A stretch of DNA of 64,000 nucleotides, taken from NCBI GenBank assembly GCA_900314355.1, contig OMUY01000096.1:50242-114241 (forward strand), written 5' to 3'. Numbering within the stretch: position 1 is the first letter of the stretch; each line of letters begins with the position of its first letter. The notes under the pieces were generated by a model. That model was not told where the DNA came from. It searched no databases and was given only the letters and a program-made list of their open reading frames with translations. The translations under genes were made by a program, and so were the position numbers. Positions 1 to 8,258 of this stretch are shown here, piece by piece. Origin of the DNA: an uncultured Eubacteriales bacterium. GTDB lineage: Bacteria; Bacillota; Clostridia; Oscillospirales; Acutalibacteraceae.

Positions 1-786
1 AAAATGAAAGCAATTAAACTTCATAAGTACAGTTTTATCCCCGACGGCAAAGTGGTCGGGAAATCGCTCTTTATGGGACTTACAAGTTTTCTGTCTCAGT
101 TTTCGCTCGTCGTGTCTATGGCTGCTGTTCAGACAATGATAACAAAGTACGGCGCGCTTGACCCCGTATTCGGCATTGAGCAGTACAAGCAGATTCCTCT
201 CGCCGTTTTGGGTATTGTCATGAAATATTTCGGCATTGCGATAGCAGTCGCGGTAGGACTCGCCGCCGGATGTATTCCAGTTGTTTCTTACAATATGGGA
301 GCCGGAAGGAAAGACAGGGCATCAGAAATTTTGACAAAGATGATAATTTCCGAATTAATAGTAGGTTTTATAGGTTTAATCGGAGCGGAGATTTTCCCTC
401 AGCAGATTGCCGACCTCTTCGGCGCGGCAAACGAGAGCGAGTACTATTCGGAATTTGCAGTAAAATGTTTCAGAATATATCTGTGCATGATGCCTCTCGC
501 CACTCTTAACAAGGGCACTTTTATCTACCTTCAGGGACTTGGCAAACCGGTTCTTTCAACTTCTCTCGCGATGACAAGGGAAATTATCATGGGCGTATCT
601 CTTCCTATTATTCTTCCCGTTTTTTTCGGACTTGACGGCGTTCTTTATTCGTTCCCCGCGGCCGATATACTCACTTTTATCTTCGCCCTTATTTTGATTA
701 TAATTACATACAGACAACTGTCGGGCGCAAAAAAGAAAGCCCGAATTAAAACCGCGGCGGAAAAAAAGAAAATTTTTCCGCGGTAA
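1..786 (+). CDS. MATE family efflux transporter, C-terminal part
   Basis: This is the C-terminal roughly 260 residues of a multidrug and toxin extrusion (MATE) transporter, an integral membrane cation-coupled exporter. The reading frame is open from the first base of the window, so the N-terminal half lies outside. Visible are several hydrophobic segments and the family pattern 'LFMGLTSFLSQFS' at the start of the second half-bundle, followed by 'GCIPVVSYNMGAGRKDRA', which resembles the conserved MATE 'NxGAG' loop. The C-terminus is a basic cytoplasmic tail (Lys/Arg rich). The methionine at base 4 is internal to the family fold and is not the real start. The stop codon lies inside a hairpin that could be its terminator. 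Substrate cannot be told. Confidence 0.85.
   Translation, partial: KMKAIKLHKYSFIPDGKVVGKSLFMGLTSFLSQFSLVVSMAAVQTMITKYGALDPVFGIEQYKQIPLAVLGIVMKYFGIAIAVAVGLAAGCIPVVSYNMGAGRKDRASEILTKMIISELIVGFIGLIGAEIFPQQIADLFGAANESEYYSEFAVKCFRIYLCMMPLATLNKGTFIYLQGLGKPVLSTSLAMTREIIMGVSLPIILPVFFGLDGVLYSFPAADILTFIFALILIIITYRQLSGAKKKARIKTAAEKKKIFPR
751..784 (+). terminator. Hairpin overlapping the end of the MATE gene
   Basis: An inverted repeat (ACCGCGG.GGAAAAA against TTTTTCCGCGGT) covers the last codons and the stop of the transporter gene. The tract after it (TAATCTTGTTT) is only moderately U-rich, so termination is plausible rather than certain. Confidence 0.4.
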
Positions 787-1005
787 TCTTGTTTAAATTA
801 AAAATTCAGAAAAATATCGGTCAAAAAAAATCCCGGACAATAAAATTATCACAAAATTTTTGTTGATTTCTCATTTTGCGCATATTGATTTTAATATTCA
901 AATTATCATAAAAAGACGCAGTATTTAGTGACTTTATCGTATGCTGTTTTCCGATATCGATTTAAATTTCCGCGTATTCAGACTGCCGGAGAAAAATAAT
1001 ACGTC

Positions 1006-1034
1006 TTGACATTGTTATAAATATATTTTATAAT
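1006..1034 (+). promoter_or_regulatory. Sigma-70/SigA-type promoter
   Basis: TTGACA (1006-1011), 17-bp spacer, TATAAT (1029-1034), a perfect consensus match. It would start transcription near 1041 and leave about 134 nt of leader before the secreted-protein gene at 1175. The leader contains a small hairpin (GGACT...AGTCC) near 1083-1110. The rest of the 787-1174 gap is AT-rich with nothing else recognisable. Confidence 0.75.
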
Positions 1035-1174
1035 TATTAACAAATAATGCAAAAATATTATTAAGATAATAAAACGGTTGAGGACTCATATTTTTGAAGT
1101 CCGATATTAAACGGAATTAAATGTTGGATATTTCCGCTGTATGCCGGACATATGTTTAAGGGATTCTGAATTAG

Positions 1175-3244
1175 ATGAAGAAGAGAAAAATTATCGCTTT
1201 AATACTGTCGCTGGTTCTGCTGTTGAGCTCGGCAATACCGGCGGCGGCTTATTCTGTGTTCAATACGCAGTACACTTATGATAAATCGGATTTTTCGTGG
1301 CTGAGAGATCTTATAGTCAAGGAGGATATGACGTCGCTGTCCGGACTTTCCAAACGTTCGCAGCTTAAAGCCGTCACAAATTATCCTTACACCGAAAATA
1401 AAGACACTTTTTCCGAAAAAATAAATAATTACGCGATTTTATATTCTCTTGATTCAACTATGACAGACGCAGCGTATCTTTACGCACTGTCGCTTGCGGA
1501 AAACTTTGCTCAAAATTCCGTAAGCAGCGATAAATCCGACGATTTCATCAAGGCTTACATAATTTCATCCGGGGTTGAATGGCCGGACGGCGAAAACGCC
1601 GATTCGTCTGAGACTAAAATAGCGGCTCGAATAGTATATGCGCTTATGACAGGAGACAGCGGTTTTACAATCGCTCCCGGCACAGGACTTTACGACGCAT
1701 TCGAGGCGTATATATCAAAAATATTCGGCGTCGACAAATCGGTAATACTTAAAATGGCGTCGGGCGGCAGCGTTTCAAATTTGAAGGATTTCGTTTTCGC
1801 CGCGTGCAGATATGCTCTTTACAGAGCGGGATACGACGTTGACGCGAATACCTCCGACGAGGAGACCGCCAGGCTCGTAGCCGTAATGACCGTTAAAACT
1901 CAGGGCATTACGATTAACGAAAAGACCGCGACTGCCGACGAGATAAAATCGAAATACCTTGCGGCTGTGCTTGACAAAATCTACGGCGTGAACGCGGATC
2001 CCGACGAGGTTTGGAAAGCAAAAGAAAACGGGGATCTTCCGCTTTACATGATAAAAGTAATCGGCAAGGAAAACGGCGTGACTGTTTCTTCAAAATCTTC
2101 TTACGAGGACGCTTTCAACACCGTGCTCACCAAGACCGATGTTTTCAAAATTAAGGACGGCGATTTCTATTCTGATATTTTCGAGTACAATATAAGTCTT
2201 GAATATAAACGCTCGTCGATATGGATTAATCCCGAAACCGCATCTTCCGATTCGGTCGTCACTATAAACGGCGAGAGGGTCAATCAGAAAAATTACAGCA
2301 GGATAAGCATAGATCCGAAAAAAGAAAAACAGACTGTAGAAATCAAAGTTGATTACACTGGAACGGACAGCGGTTCAAAGACGTCTGTCTATAAGATAAA
2401 TATCACTCAGGGCAAAAAAGAAGCGCCGGCGGTCAATACGATTTCATCGGCTCTTTCCTCGGTCAGCTCGCTTATAACAAATGTTTCAAACGACCTGACA
2501 GACGGCGGCAAGACAATAACGCCGACGTCAACCACATTCGCGTCTCTCGTGTCGTCAATTCCTTTCGCGCTGCCCGGCAGAGTCATTTCGATAGCGTCTC
2601 TTCTGATACCTAACACCGAAGACGTTCTCGATTTGGGAAGTGATTTTCTTACTACGTTTTTTGGATATTTCAATCAGATTTCTTCCGGAAAAACATCCGT
2701 CTCTTCAAATGTAAATTCAAATTCCATCGGAGGGGTCGGCGGACTTGACGCCTACAATAATTCATCGTCATCAGGCAATGTGCTTTCGGTAAACTTTGAA
2801 AAGAGCGGCATCCCCGGATATTCGGCGACAGTGGCGGCAGCAAACAGCGGCGCCGTGTCGTCTGACGCAAAGACAGCAAATCAGGTAATTATATCAAACG
2901 ACGCGCTTCAGGCCGATGCAAATAAAACTCAAGCTGTACAACAGGCGGCTGCACAGACAAAATCATCGTCTTTGCTCATTTCGGATCCGAAAACCGCTAC
3001 AGTTGTGATATGCTCTCTTATAGTTTTATTCGGAGCTTGCTTCTTTATCTTCTATAAGATAGTAGATATGAAAGCTCAGAACGGAGAGTTCAGGCTCGCT
3101 CCCATAAGAGGAGAGAGAAAAGAAAAACGAATTTCAAATCCACAGAAGCAGGTTGAAAAATACAGAAGATACAGAAAATCCGGCGGAGCGGTCGAGGGGA
3201 AGGTTCGCAAAGCCGCGAAAAAGAAAAAAGGACGGCAAAAATAA
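1175..3244 (+). CDS. Secreted, membrane-anchored protein with cadherin-like beta-sandwich region
   Basis: This is a 689-residue surface protein of unknown function. It has a Sec signal peptide (MKKRKIIALILSLVLLL.., cleavage near AAAYS). An alpha-helical region spans residues ~30-330. Residues ~345-410 resemble a cadherin-like beta-sandwich domain and end in 'YKINITQGKK', the usual last strand of that domain. A long Ser/Thr/Asn-rich segment follows, then one C-terminal transmembrane helix (~residues 610-632) and a strongly basic cytoplasmic tail. The start is supported by AAGGGA upstream and by the signal peptide beginning there. The gene stands alone behind its own consensus promoter and precedes a two-component system. 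The architecture suggests an envelope anchor or adhesion protein, which is inference. Confidence 0.6.
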   Translation: MKKRKIIALILSLVLLLSSAIPAAAYSVFNTQYTYDKSDFSWLRDLIVKEDMTSLSGLSKRSQLKAVTNYPYTENKDTFSEKINNYAILYSLDSTMTDAAYLYALSLAENFAQNSVSSDKSDDFIKAYIISSGVEWPDGENADSSETKIAARIVYALMTGDSGFTIAPGTGLYDAFEAYISKIFGVDKSVILKMASGGSVSNLKDFVFAACRYALYRAGYDVDANTSDEETARLVAVMTVKTQGITINEKTATADEIKSKYLAAVLDKIYGVNADPDEVWKAKENGDLPLYMIKVIGKENGVTVSSKSSYEDAFNTVLTKTDVFKIKDGDFYSDIFEYNISLEYKRSSIWINPETASSDSVVTINGERVNQKNYSRISIDPKKEKQTVEIKVDYTGTDSGSKTSVYKINITQGKKEAPAVNTISSALSSVSSLITNVSNDLTDGGKTITPTSTTFASLVSSIPFALPGRVISIASLLIPNTEDVLDLGSDFLTTFFGYFNQISSGKTSVSSNVNSNSIGGVGGLDAYNNSSSSGNVLSVNFEKSGIPGYSATVAAANSGAVSSDAKTANQVIISNDALQADANKTQAVQQAAAQTKSSSLLISDPKTATVVICSLIVLFGACFFIFYKIVDMKAQNGEFRLAPIRGERKEKRISNPQKQVEKYRRYRKSGGAVEGKVRKAAKKKKGRQK

Positions 3245-3391
3245 TTTCACGCACTGATTTTTTTCTGTAATTTCCATTAAGAACAGTTAATATCAAATTG
3301 CCATTTTCTTTTAAACTTTTGAATATATAATAATTGTATCTTGAAAATATTGGATTTCTCATCTCGTTTCAATTTTGGTGAAAAAAATAAA

Positions 3392-4081
3392 ATGGTTAAG
3401 GAAAAGATTTTAATTGTCGATGACGACGCAAATATTTGCGAGTTGCTCAGACTTTATTTTGAAAAAGAAGGATATGACACGGAGATAATAAACGACGGCA
3501 GAGAGTGCATATCAAAGTTTCAATCCATAAGACCCGATATGATTCTTCTTGACGTAATGCTACCCGGACTTGACGGCTGGCAGGTATGCAGGAAGATTCG
3601 TTCCATGTCAAGTGTACCTATTATAATGATATCCGCAAAAGGAGAGACCTTCGACAAATGTTTAGGTCTTGAACTTGGCGCGGATGATTATATAGTTAAG
3701 CCGTTTGAGACAAAAGAAGTGCTTGCGAGAGTAAAAGCAGTTCTCAGAAGAACAAACGACGGAGATTCCAAAGCGTCAAAAATCCTTACATATGACAAGC
3801 TTGTTATTAATATGACTAATTATGAACTTGTAGTCGACGGCAAAGTTGTAAACACGCCGCCGAAGGAGCTTGAACTTCTTTATTATCTCGCTTCCAACCC
3901 GAATAAAGTCTTTACGAGAGATCAGCTTCTTGATAAAGTATGGGGTTTTGAATATTACGGCGATTCAAGAACCGTTGATGTTCATATCAAAAGACTCAGA
4001 GAAAAATTTGAAGGCGTATCGGATAAATGGGAATTGAAAACAATCTGGTCCGTCGGATATAAATTTGAGACGAAAGATTAA
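3392..4081 (+). CDS. OmpR/PhoB-family response regulator
   Basis: This is a 229-residue DNA-binding response regulator, the output half of a two-component system with the kinase at 4140. The receiver domain (residues ~5-118) shows the acidic pair DDD near residues 10-12, phospho-acceptor Asp54 in 'LLDVMLPG', and the conserved Lys in 'DDYIVKPF'. A linker leads to a winged-helix Trans_reg_C domain (~130-227) with the typical 'DSRTVDVHIKRLREK' recognition helix. The ATG at 3392 is chosen because the protein then begins directly with the receiver strand. An in-frame TTG at 3341 would add 17 unrelated residues and has no better ribosome binding site. Confidence 0.93.
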   Translation: MVKEKILIVDDDANICELLRLYFEKEGYDTEIINDGRECISKFQSIRPDMILLDVMLPGLDGWQVCRKIRSMSSVPIIMISAKGETFDKCLGLELGADDYIVKPFETKEVLARVKAVLRRTNDGDSKASKILTYDKLVINMTNYELVVDGKVVNTPPKELELLYYLASNPNKVFTRDQLLDKVWGFEYYGDSRTVDVHIKRLREKFEGVSDKWELKTIWSVGYKFETKD

Positions 4082-4139
4082 AAATATTATAAGACGGGCA
4101 ATTTTTAATTTATTGTCCGTTTTTTTTGAAAATTAAAAT

Positions 4140-5669
4140 ATGGCAGCTCAGAAAGAAAAAAAAGACAAAAGATATAAAAAACGAACCGCGATAAAAACGT
4201 ACATAACGTCAATCATAATTGTTCAAACTGTTTTATATTTAGTATTTACAGCAGTTATCGCGATTTTATATTATCAGTTCAGGAAAGACACTTATATTAA
4301 TGTTCTCGACACGATTTCCGATGTAGGTTCCGATATTGTTTCGCAGGAACTGTCATCGGAAGGCGGACTAGATGAAAAATTGCTTTACTCCAAATTGGTC
4401 AGAACAGCGATAAATGAAGAACTGATTAATTCTCTTGATATTGTCTTTGTAAAAAACGACGGTAATGTGGTTTATTGCAAGGAAATGATTCAAAACGGAG
4501 AACTTTTTTCGGGAGTATGCACATGCGATATTCATAAAAATTCCGTATATTCGTCCGATTTTATAAAGGACGTTGAAAGCGGAAATCACAACGGAGTAAA
4601 AGTGCTTCCGGGCAGCAAAGAAAGGCAGTTTTATTCCGCGCGCCCCATATATAATGACAGCGCGAAAAAAAGTTCCGCCGGCATAATAATTTTCTCCGCG
4701 CCTGTTACAAAGGGCTATAAGCCGAGCTTTAACAAATTTCTCGCAGTAATAATCGTTTTCACTTTAGTCTATATAACATTTACAATTTCTATAAATACGT
4801 TTTTAGGGTATTACACATACAGACCGCTGAAAAGTATCGTCAAAGGCGTAAGAAAATACACGCAGGGTGATTTTTCGTACAGAATAAAATTCCCGTTTAA
4901 AATGATGGTCGGCGAGGAATATATCTATATGGCGGATCAACTTAACTCCATGGCGCAGTCAATCGAAAATTTGGACAGAGACCACGCCACATTTATTTCA
5001 AATGTCGCCCATGAACTGAAAACGCCAATGCAGACTATTTCGGGTTTTATAGATGGCATACTTGATTATACGATACCTAAAGAACAGACGGAGCATTACC
5101 TTGAAACAGTTTCGTCCGAGATAAAAAGGCTGTCTAAAATGGTAAACGAGATGCTGGCGTCGGCGAGAATGGATTCCGGTCAGGTTAAGATGAATATAGA
5201 AGATCTCAATTTAATTGAGATGATTCTCCGGGTAGTATTCCAATATGAGACGAGGATTGAGAAAAAAGGAATAACAATGATAGGCCTCGACTCGATGTCG
5301 GATATTCATATCAATGCCGATTACGATATGACTGAAAGAATATTTATAAACTTGATAGACAATGCGGTAAAGTACTGCCCCGAACACGGAGTTATCAAAA
5401 TATCGCTTGAAAAGGTAAATGATAATCCCGTATTTTCGATTGCCAATACAGGTCATTTATCGGACGAGGACAAAGACAGAATTTTTGAGCGTTTCTACAA
5501 GGGAGATAAATCAAGGTCTCTCGATCCTCAATCATCCGGTCTCGGACTTTTCATAGTTCAAAAACTTGTCAGATTTCAGAAGGGAATTATCGATGTTGAA
5601 AATACCGATGACGGTCTGATTGAATTTAAAGTCATTTTTAACGGCAACCTTAACGGCGACAGCGAGTGA
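4140..5669 (+). CDS. Membrane sensor histidine kinase
   Basis: This 509-residue sensor kinase is the partner of the regulator just upstream (58-bp gap, same strand). Its order is a short basic N-terminus, TM1 (~22-47), an extracytoplasmic sensing domain of about 150 residues, TM2 (~200-225), HAMP, HisKA with phospho-acceptor His291 in 'NVAHELKTPMQ', and HATPase_c with the N box 'NLIDNAVKY', a G1-like region, and the 'SSGLGLFIVQKLV' G2 box. All catalytic motifs are present, so it should be active. Some cysteines lie in the extracellular domain ('GVCTCDIH'). The signal is unknown. The two genes form a classic OmpR-type pair that may control the neighbouring surface genes, which is inference. 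Confidence 0.9.
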   Translation: MAAQKEKKDKRYKKRTAIKTYITSIIIVQTVLYLVFTAVIAILYYQFRKDTYINVLDTISDVGSDIVSQELSSEGGLDEKLLYSKLVRTAINEELINSLDIVFVKNDGNVVYCKEMIQNGELFSGVCTCDIHKNSVYSSDFIKDVESGNHNGVKVLPGSKERQFYSARPIYNDSAKKSSAGIIIFSAPVTKGYKPSFNKFLAVIIVFTLVYITFTISINTFLGYYTYRPLKSIVKGVRKYTQGDFSYRIKFPFKMMVGEEYIYMADQLNSMAQSIENLDRDHATFISNVAHELKTPMQTISGFIDGILDYTIPKEQTEHYLETVSSEIKRLSKMVNEMLASARMDSGQVKMNIEDLNLIEMILRVVFQYETRIEKKGITMIGLDSMSDIHINADYDMTERIFINLIDNAVKYCPEHGVIKISLEKVNDNPVFSIANTGHLSDEDKDRIFERFYKGDKSRSLDPQSSGLGLFIVQKLVRFQKGIIDVENTDDGLIEFKVIFNGNLNGDSE

Positions 5670-5691
5670 CAACATAATTTATAATAAAAAT

Positions 5692-5720
5692 AAAGCCGGA
5701 TTTATCCGGCTTTATTTTTG
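5692..5720. terminator. Bidirectional terminator between convergent genes
   Basis: The stem AAAGCCGGA / TCCGGCTTT has a 4-nt loop. A U-run follows on the plus strand (ATTTTTG) and also on the minus strand (TTTATTTTTATT). It sits between the kinase gene (+) and the PfkB operon (-), so it serves both. Confidence 0.85.
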
Positions 5721-5730
5721 TCATATACAG

Positions 5731-6624
5731 TTATTTTATGTCATTATACATAAGGTCTATATAATTTTGAATATCCTGCCTTGTCGCCTTTATAGGACCC
5801 GGTGTTTCCATCTTTAAGGATACGGTAGCCGTAGCCCATAGAAGTGATTCGGCTAAATCGTGATCAGTCCTCTCGTTTATGTACGCGGCAAAAGTCGTAT
5901 CGCCTCTGCCTGTTCTTCCGGAAAGATTTCTTGACCTTATAGGACATGTCAGCATTTTATCGCCGTCGTATGCGAGAACTTCTGAATTGTGCGTTATAAG
6001 TATTTCCTTTGAACCCCACGAATAAAGAATTTCGGCGGCTTTTTTTCTGTCGTCTGTTCCGGTAAGTATTTCAGCCTCGGCGGCGTCTGTTTTAAGAAAA
6101 TCTATGTATGGCAGCATTTCCTTTTTGTTCGCCCAGTCTTTGTAGTACATTTCGCCTGTTCCGTCGGTTTTAACATGCCTGAGACATTCCTGAACGTCAA
6201 AAGCGACTTTGGCTTTTTTTGAGGCCTCGATTATCATCTCATCGGGAAAATCGCCGTATACAAGTCCTCCGAAATGAATTATTTCTGCGTCGACGTCGGG
6301 AATATCCGATATTTCAAAAGGAGTTCCTACCGATAAACATTTGGAAATTCTTCTCTCCTTGTCCGGGGTCAGGTATCTGTTGTACATGCTCGTCGAACTT
6401 TCGCAATATACAGCCTTGATGTTCTCTTTAGGCAATGTAAAAGCGTCAAGTCTTTTCGCGTCTTTTATGTTAAGTCTCGTTACCGCCAGAACATTGTATC
6501 CGAGAGCGTATGCCGATGCAGATGAAAAAAGCACGGCACCGCCGGGAATGTGCATTCCGTTGCCGAGATGGTCAATGTTTTCGTCGTCTGAAACGTGTCC
6601 TATAATTATTGATGAATATTTCAT
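5731..6624 (-). CDS. PfkB-family sugar/polyol kinase
   Basis: This 297-residue kinase is of the ribokinase/PfkB fold and phosphorylates a sugar, nucleoside or polyol with ATP. The N-terminal 'PGGAVLFSSASAYALG' corresponds to the substrate-binding PfkB signature. The C-terminal signature reads 'GRTGRGDTTFAAY', where the catalytic-base Asp is kept but the usual DTTGAGD is changed to a GRTGRGD variant. It is the last gene of a minus-strand operon with an oxidoreductase, a PI-PLC-like protein and an MBL-fold hydrolase (19 bp after the MBL gene). A GGAGAG ribosome binding site precedes the ATG. The substrate is not determinable; inositol or a related polyol is suggested by the neighbours only. Confidence 0.8.
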   Translation of the reverse strand: MKYSSIIIGHVSDDENIDHLGNGMHIPGGAVLFSSASAYALGYNVLAVTRLNIKDAKRLDAFTLPKENIKAVYCESSTSMYNRYLTPDKERRISKCLSVGTPFEISDIPDVDAEIIHFGGLVYGDFPDEMIIEASKKAKVAFDVQECLRHVKTDGTGEMYYKDWANKKEMLPYIDFLKTDAAEAEILTGTDDRKKAAEILYSWGSKEILITHNSEVLAYDGDKMLTCPIRSRNLSGRTGRGDTTFAAYINERTDHDLAESLLWATATVSLKMETPGPIKATRQDIQNYIDLMYNDIK

Positions 6625-6643
6625 GTGATTTCTCTCCGTAAAA

Positions 6644-7333
6644 TTAAAATTCGTACGTCTTCATTTCCTGCGCGGTCTCGATTTTGTCAAACCCTTCGTA
6701 GTCGGGAGAAGGATCAAATCCCGGCGACAGATGTGAGGAAAGAAGAAACGCGCCGGAGTCTTTTTGAATTTTTTTGCCGTAATATGTAGTCATATGAGGA
6801 CCTTTGAATGTCTCCGGCTTTGAGCAGTCGGCAATTATGAAATCGGCTTTTTCGATAAGTTTAGGTATGTTGTCGTTGTAAACGGTGTCGCCTGTGTATG
6901 ATAAAACTTTGCTGCCTGTTATTTTTACTCCGAGAGTAGGCACAGTATGAACCATACTGTAAAACCCGAGAATAAATCCGCCTGCCTCGATTTCTTCCCC
7001 GTCGCGCGCGTCTATTACATTAATAAGCTTGTGAGACGTCAACAGCTTGTAATAATCCGAGTCGCTTTTTTCAAGAATAACATTTACTTTGTGGTCTAAA
7101 TCCTCCAGTAAATACCTGAACGCGAGAAAATCTGCTGTGTGGTCGTAGTGAAGGTGCGAAATAAAAATATAATTAATCTCGTTTATGTCAGCTTTCGCGC
7201 TTAAGTGTGCAAGAGAGCCGGGACCCATATCAAGCACTATTTTGTTATCTCCGTCCTCAACGAGATAACAGCTGCAGGCGGTATTGCCTGGAGCTTCGTA
7301 AGGTCCGTATTTGCCGAGAACGGTTACATTCAT
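6644..7333 (-). CDS. Metallo-beta-lactamase-fold hydrolase
   Basis: This is a 229-residue cytoplasmic MBL-fold metal hydrolase. The metal-binding motif HLHYDH lies near residues 60-65, a further metal His is in 'SMVHTVPTLG', an Asp in 'SYTGDTVYND', and a C-terminal His in 'LLSSHLSPG', so the two-metal site looks complete. Its form (short, RNase Z-like with the TGDT loop) fits small phosphodiesterases or lactonases. Its start codon overlaps the stop of the PI-PLC-like gene by 4 bp (ATGA), so the two are translationally coupled. In a catabolic operon it could hydrolyse a cyclic phosphate or a lactone intermediate; that is inference. Confidence 0.8.
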   Translation of the reverse strand: MNVTVLGKYGPYEAPGNTACSCYLVEDGDNKIVLDMGPGSLAHLSAKADINEINYIFISHLHYDHTADFLAFRYLLEDLDHKVNVILEKSDSDYYKLLTSHKLINVIDARDGEEIEAGGFILGFYSMVHTVPTLGVKITGSKVLSYTGDTVYNDNIPKLIEKADFIIADCSKPETFKGPHMTTYYGKKIQKDSGAFLLSSHLSPGFDPSPDYEGFDKIETAQEMKTYEF

Positions 7334-8235
7334 CTCAAGTTCCTCACGACAAGTCCGTCTTTGTACTCGTCCGATTTATCATCCATGACATTGCCCTTGT
7401 CGATGTTGAGTCTGAGAATATCAGATGATTTCTGATAATCCCTCGACATAAAGTCGCCCTCTACTATGTTTACCTTTTGAAGTCTTTCGGGATTTTCTCT
7501 TAATTTGTCGATTATCTGCCCGTAGTAAGGTCTTAGCCTGTCATCCAAAACTTTGGGAGTCACAACGCCTTGTTCCGTCCCTAAATTAGGCGTTTCCTGA
7601 GTTTGAAACCAGTAAAGTCCCTTTGTGGAATTTTCGTCAAATATTTTTATTGTTGCGTCAACGAATTTTTCCGGACTTAATCCGAATGATTTACTGTCCC
7701 ACGGCAATATAGTCTCAACCGCCTTAGAACCCGAGTACGCCTGTTCGGAATTTACTATTAAATACCTTTTGCCCGATTTTCTGATGTCGCCCATTGTGAC
7801 GTTTGAGATGTCTGTGAAATCGACAAACGCATATTTGACAGGGTCAATGTAGGATTTAAGCAGGGCGTTCACCTTAATCGGGTCGGCTTTGTATTTAAGA
7901 GTTATCGGTCCGAATTTCTGAGGATAATACTCTCTCATGTCGAGGATGAGAAATTCAGAATCGTTGTGTTTTATCATTCTCGAAATCTGACCGAGAACTT
8001 CCTCCAAAGGTCTGCCGAAACTCATGCCGTGCGCGAGGTAAACGACGCCTTTTTTCTCGTTAAGTCTTATGCAGAAATGTCTGACCCCGTGCATATACTG
8101 CTCATAAAGGTCATCCGATTGACATTTGGCAAGCGCGTTCATCGTATAGCTGCCTGCGTTGTGTGAACCGGGAATTACAAGTTCTGTAAGCTTCACGTCG
8201 TCCTTAATAAAGGACATCCATTTATCGTAAATCAT
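7330..8235 (-). CDS. PI-PLC X-domain-like phosphodiesterase, cytoplasmic
   Basis: This is a 301-residue protein resembling the catalytic X domain of bacterial phosphatidylinositol-specific phospholipase C. Candidate catalytic residues are His25 in 'IPGSHNAG', Arg57 in 'VRHFCIR' and His69 in 'YLAHG', matching the His-Arg-His set of the family. Two oddities stand out. The residue after the first His is Asn instead of Asp, and the family Asp two residues before Arg57 appears as Cys55. No signal peptide is visible, whereas known bacterial PI-PLCs are exported, so an intracellular substrate is likely. It is coupled to the MBL gene by a 4-bp overlap and follows the oxidoreductase gene by 23 bp. The specific substrate is unknown. 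Confidence 0.72.
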   Translation of the reverse strand: MIYDKWMSFIKDDVKLTELVIPGSHNAGSYTMNALAKCQSDDLYEQYMHGVRHFCIRLNEKKGVVYLAHGMSFGRPLEEVLGQISRMIKHNDSEFLILDMREYYPQKFGPITLKYKADPIKVNALLKSYIDPVKYAFVDFTDISNVTMGDIRKSGKRYLIVNSEQAYSGSKAVETILPWDSKSFGLSPEKFVDATIKIFDENSTKGLYWFQTQETPNLGTEQGVVTPKVLDDRLRPYYGQIIDKLRENPERLQKVNIVEGDFMSRDYQKSSDILRLNIDKGNVMDDKSDEYKDGLVVRNLR

Positions 8236-8258
8236 TTTATTTTTCTCTTTCTAAAAAA

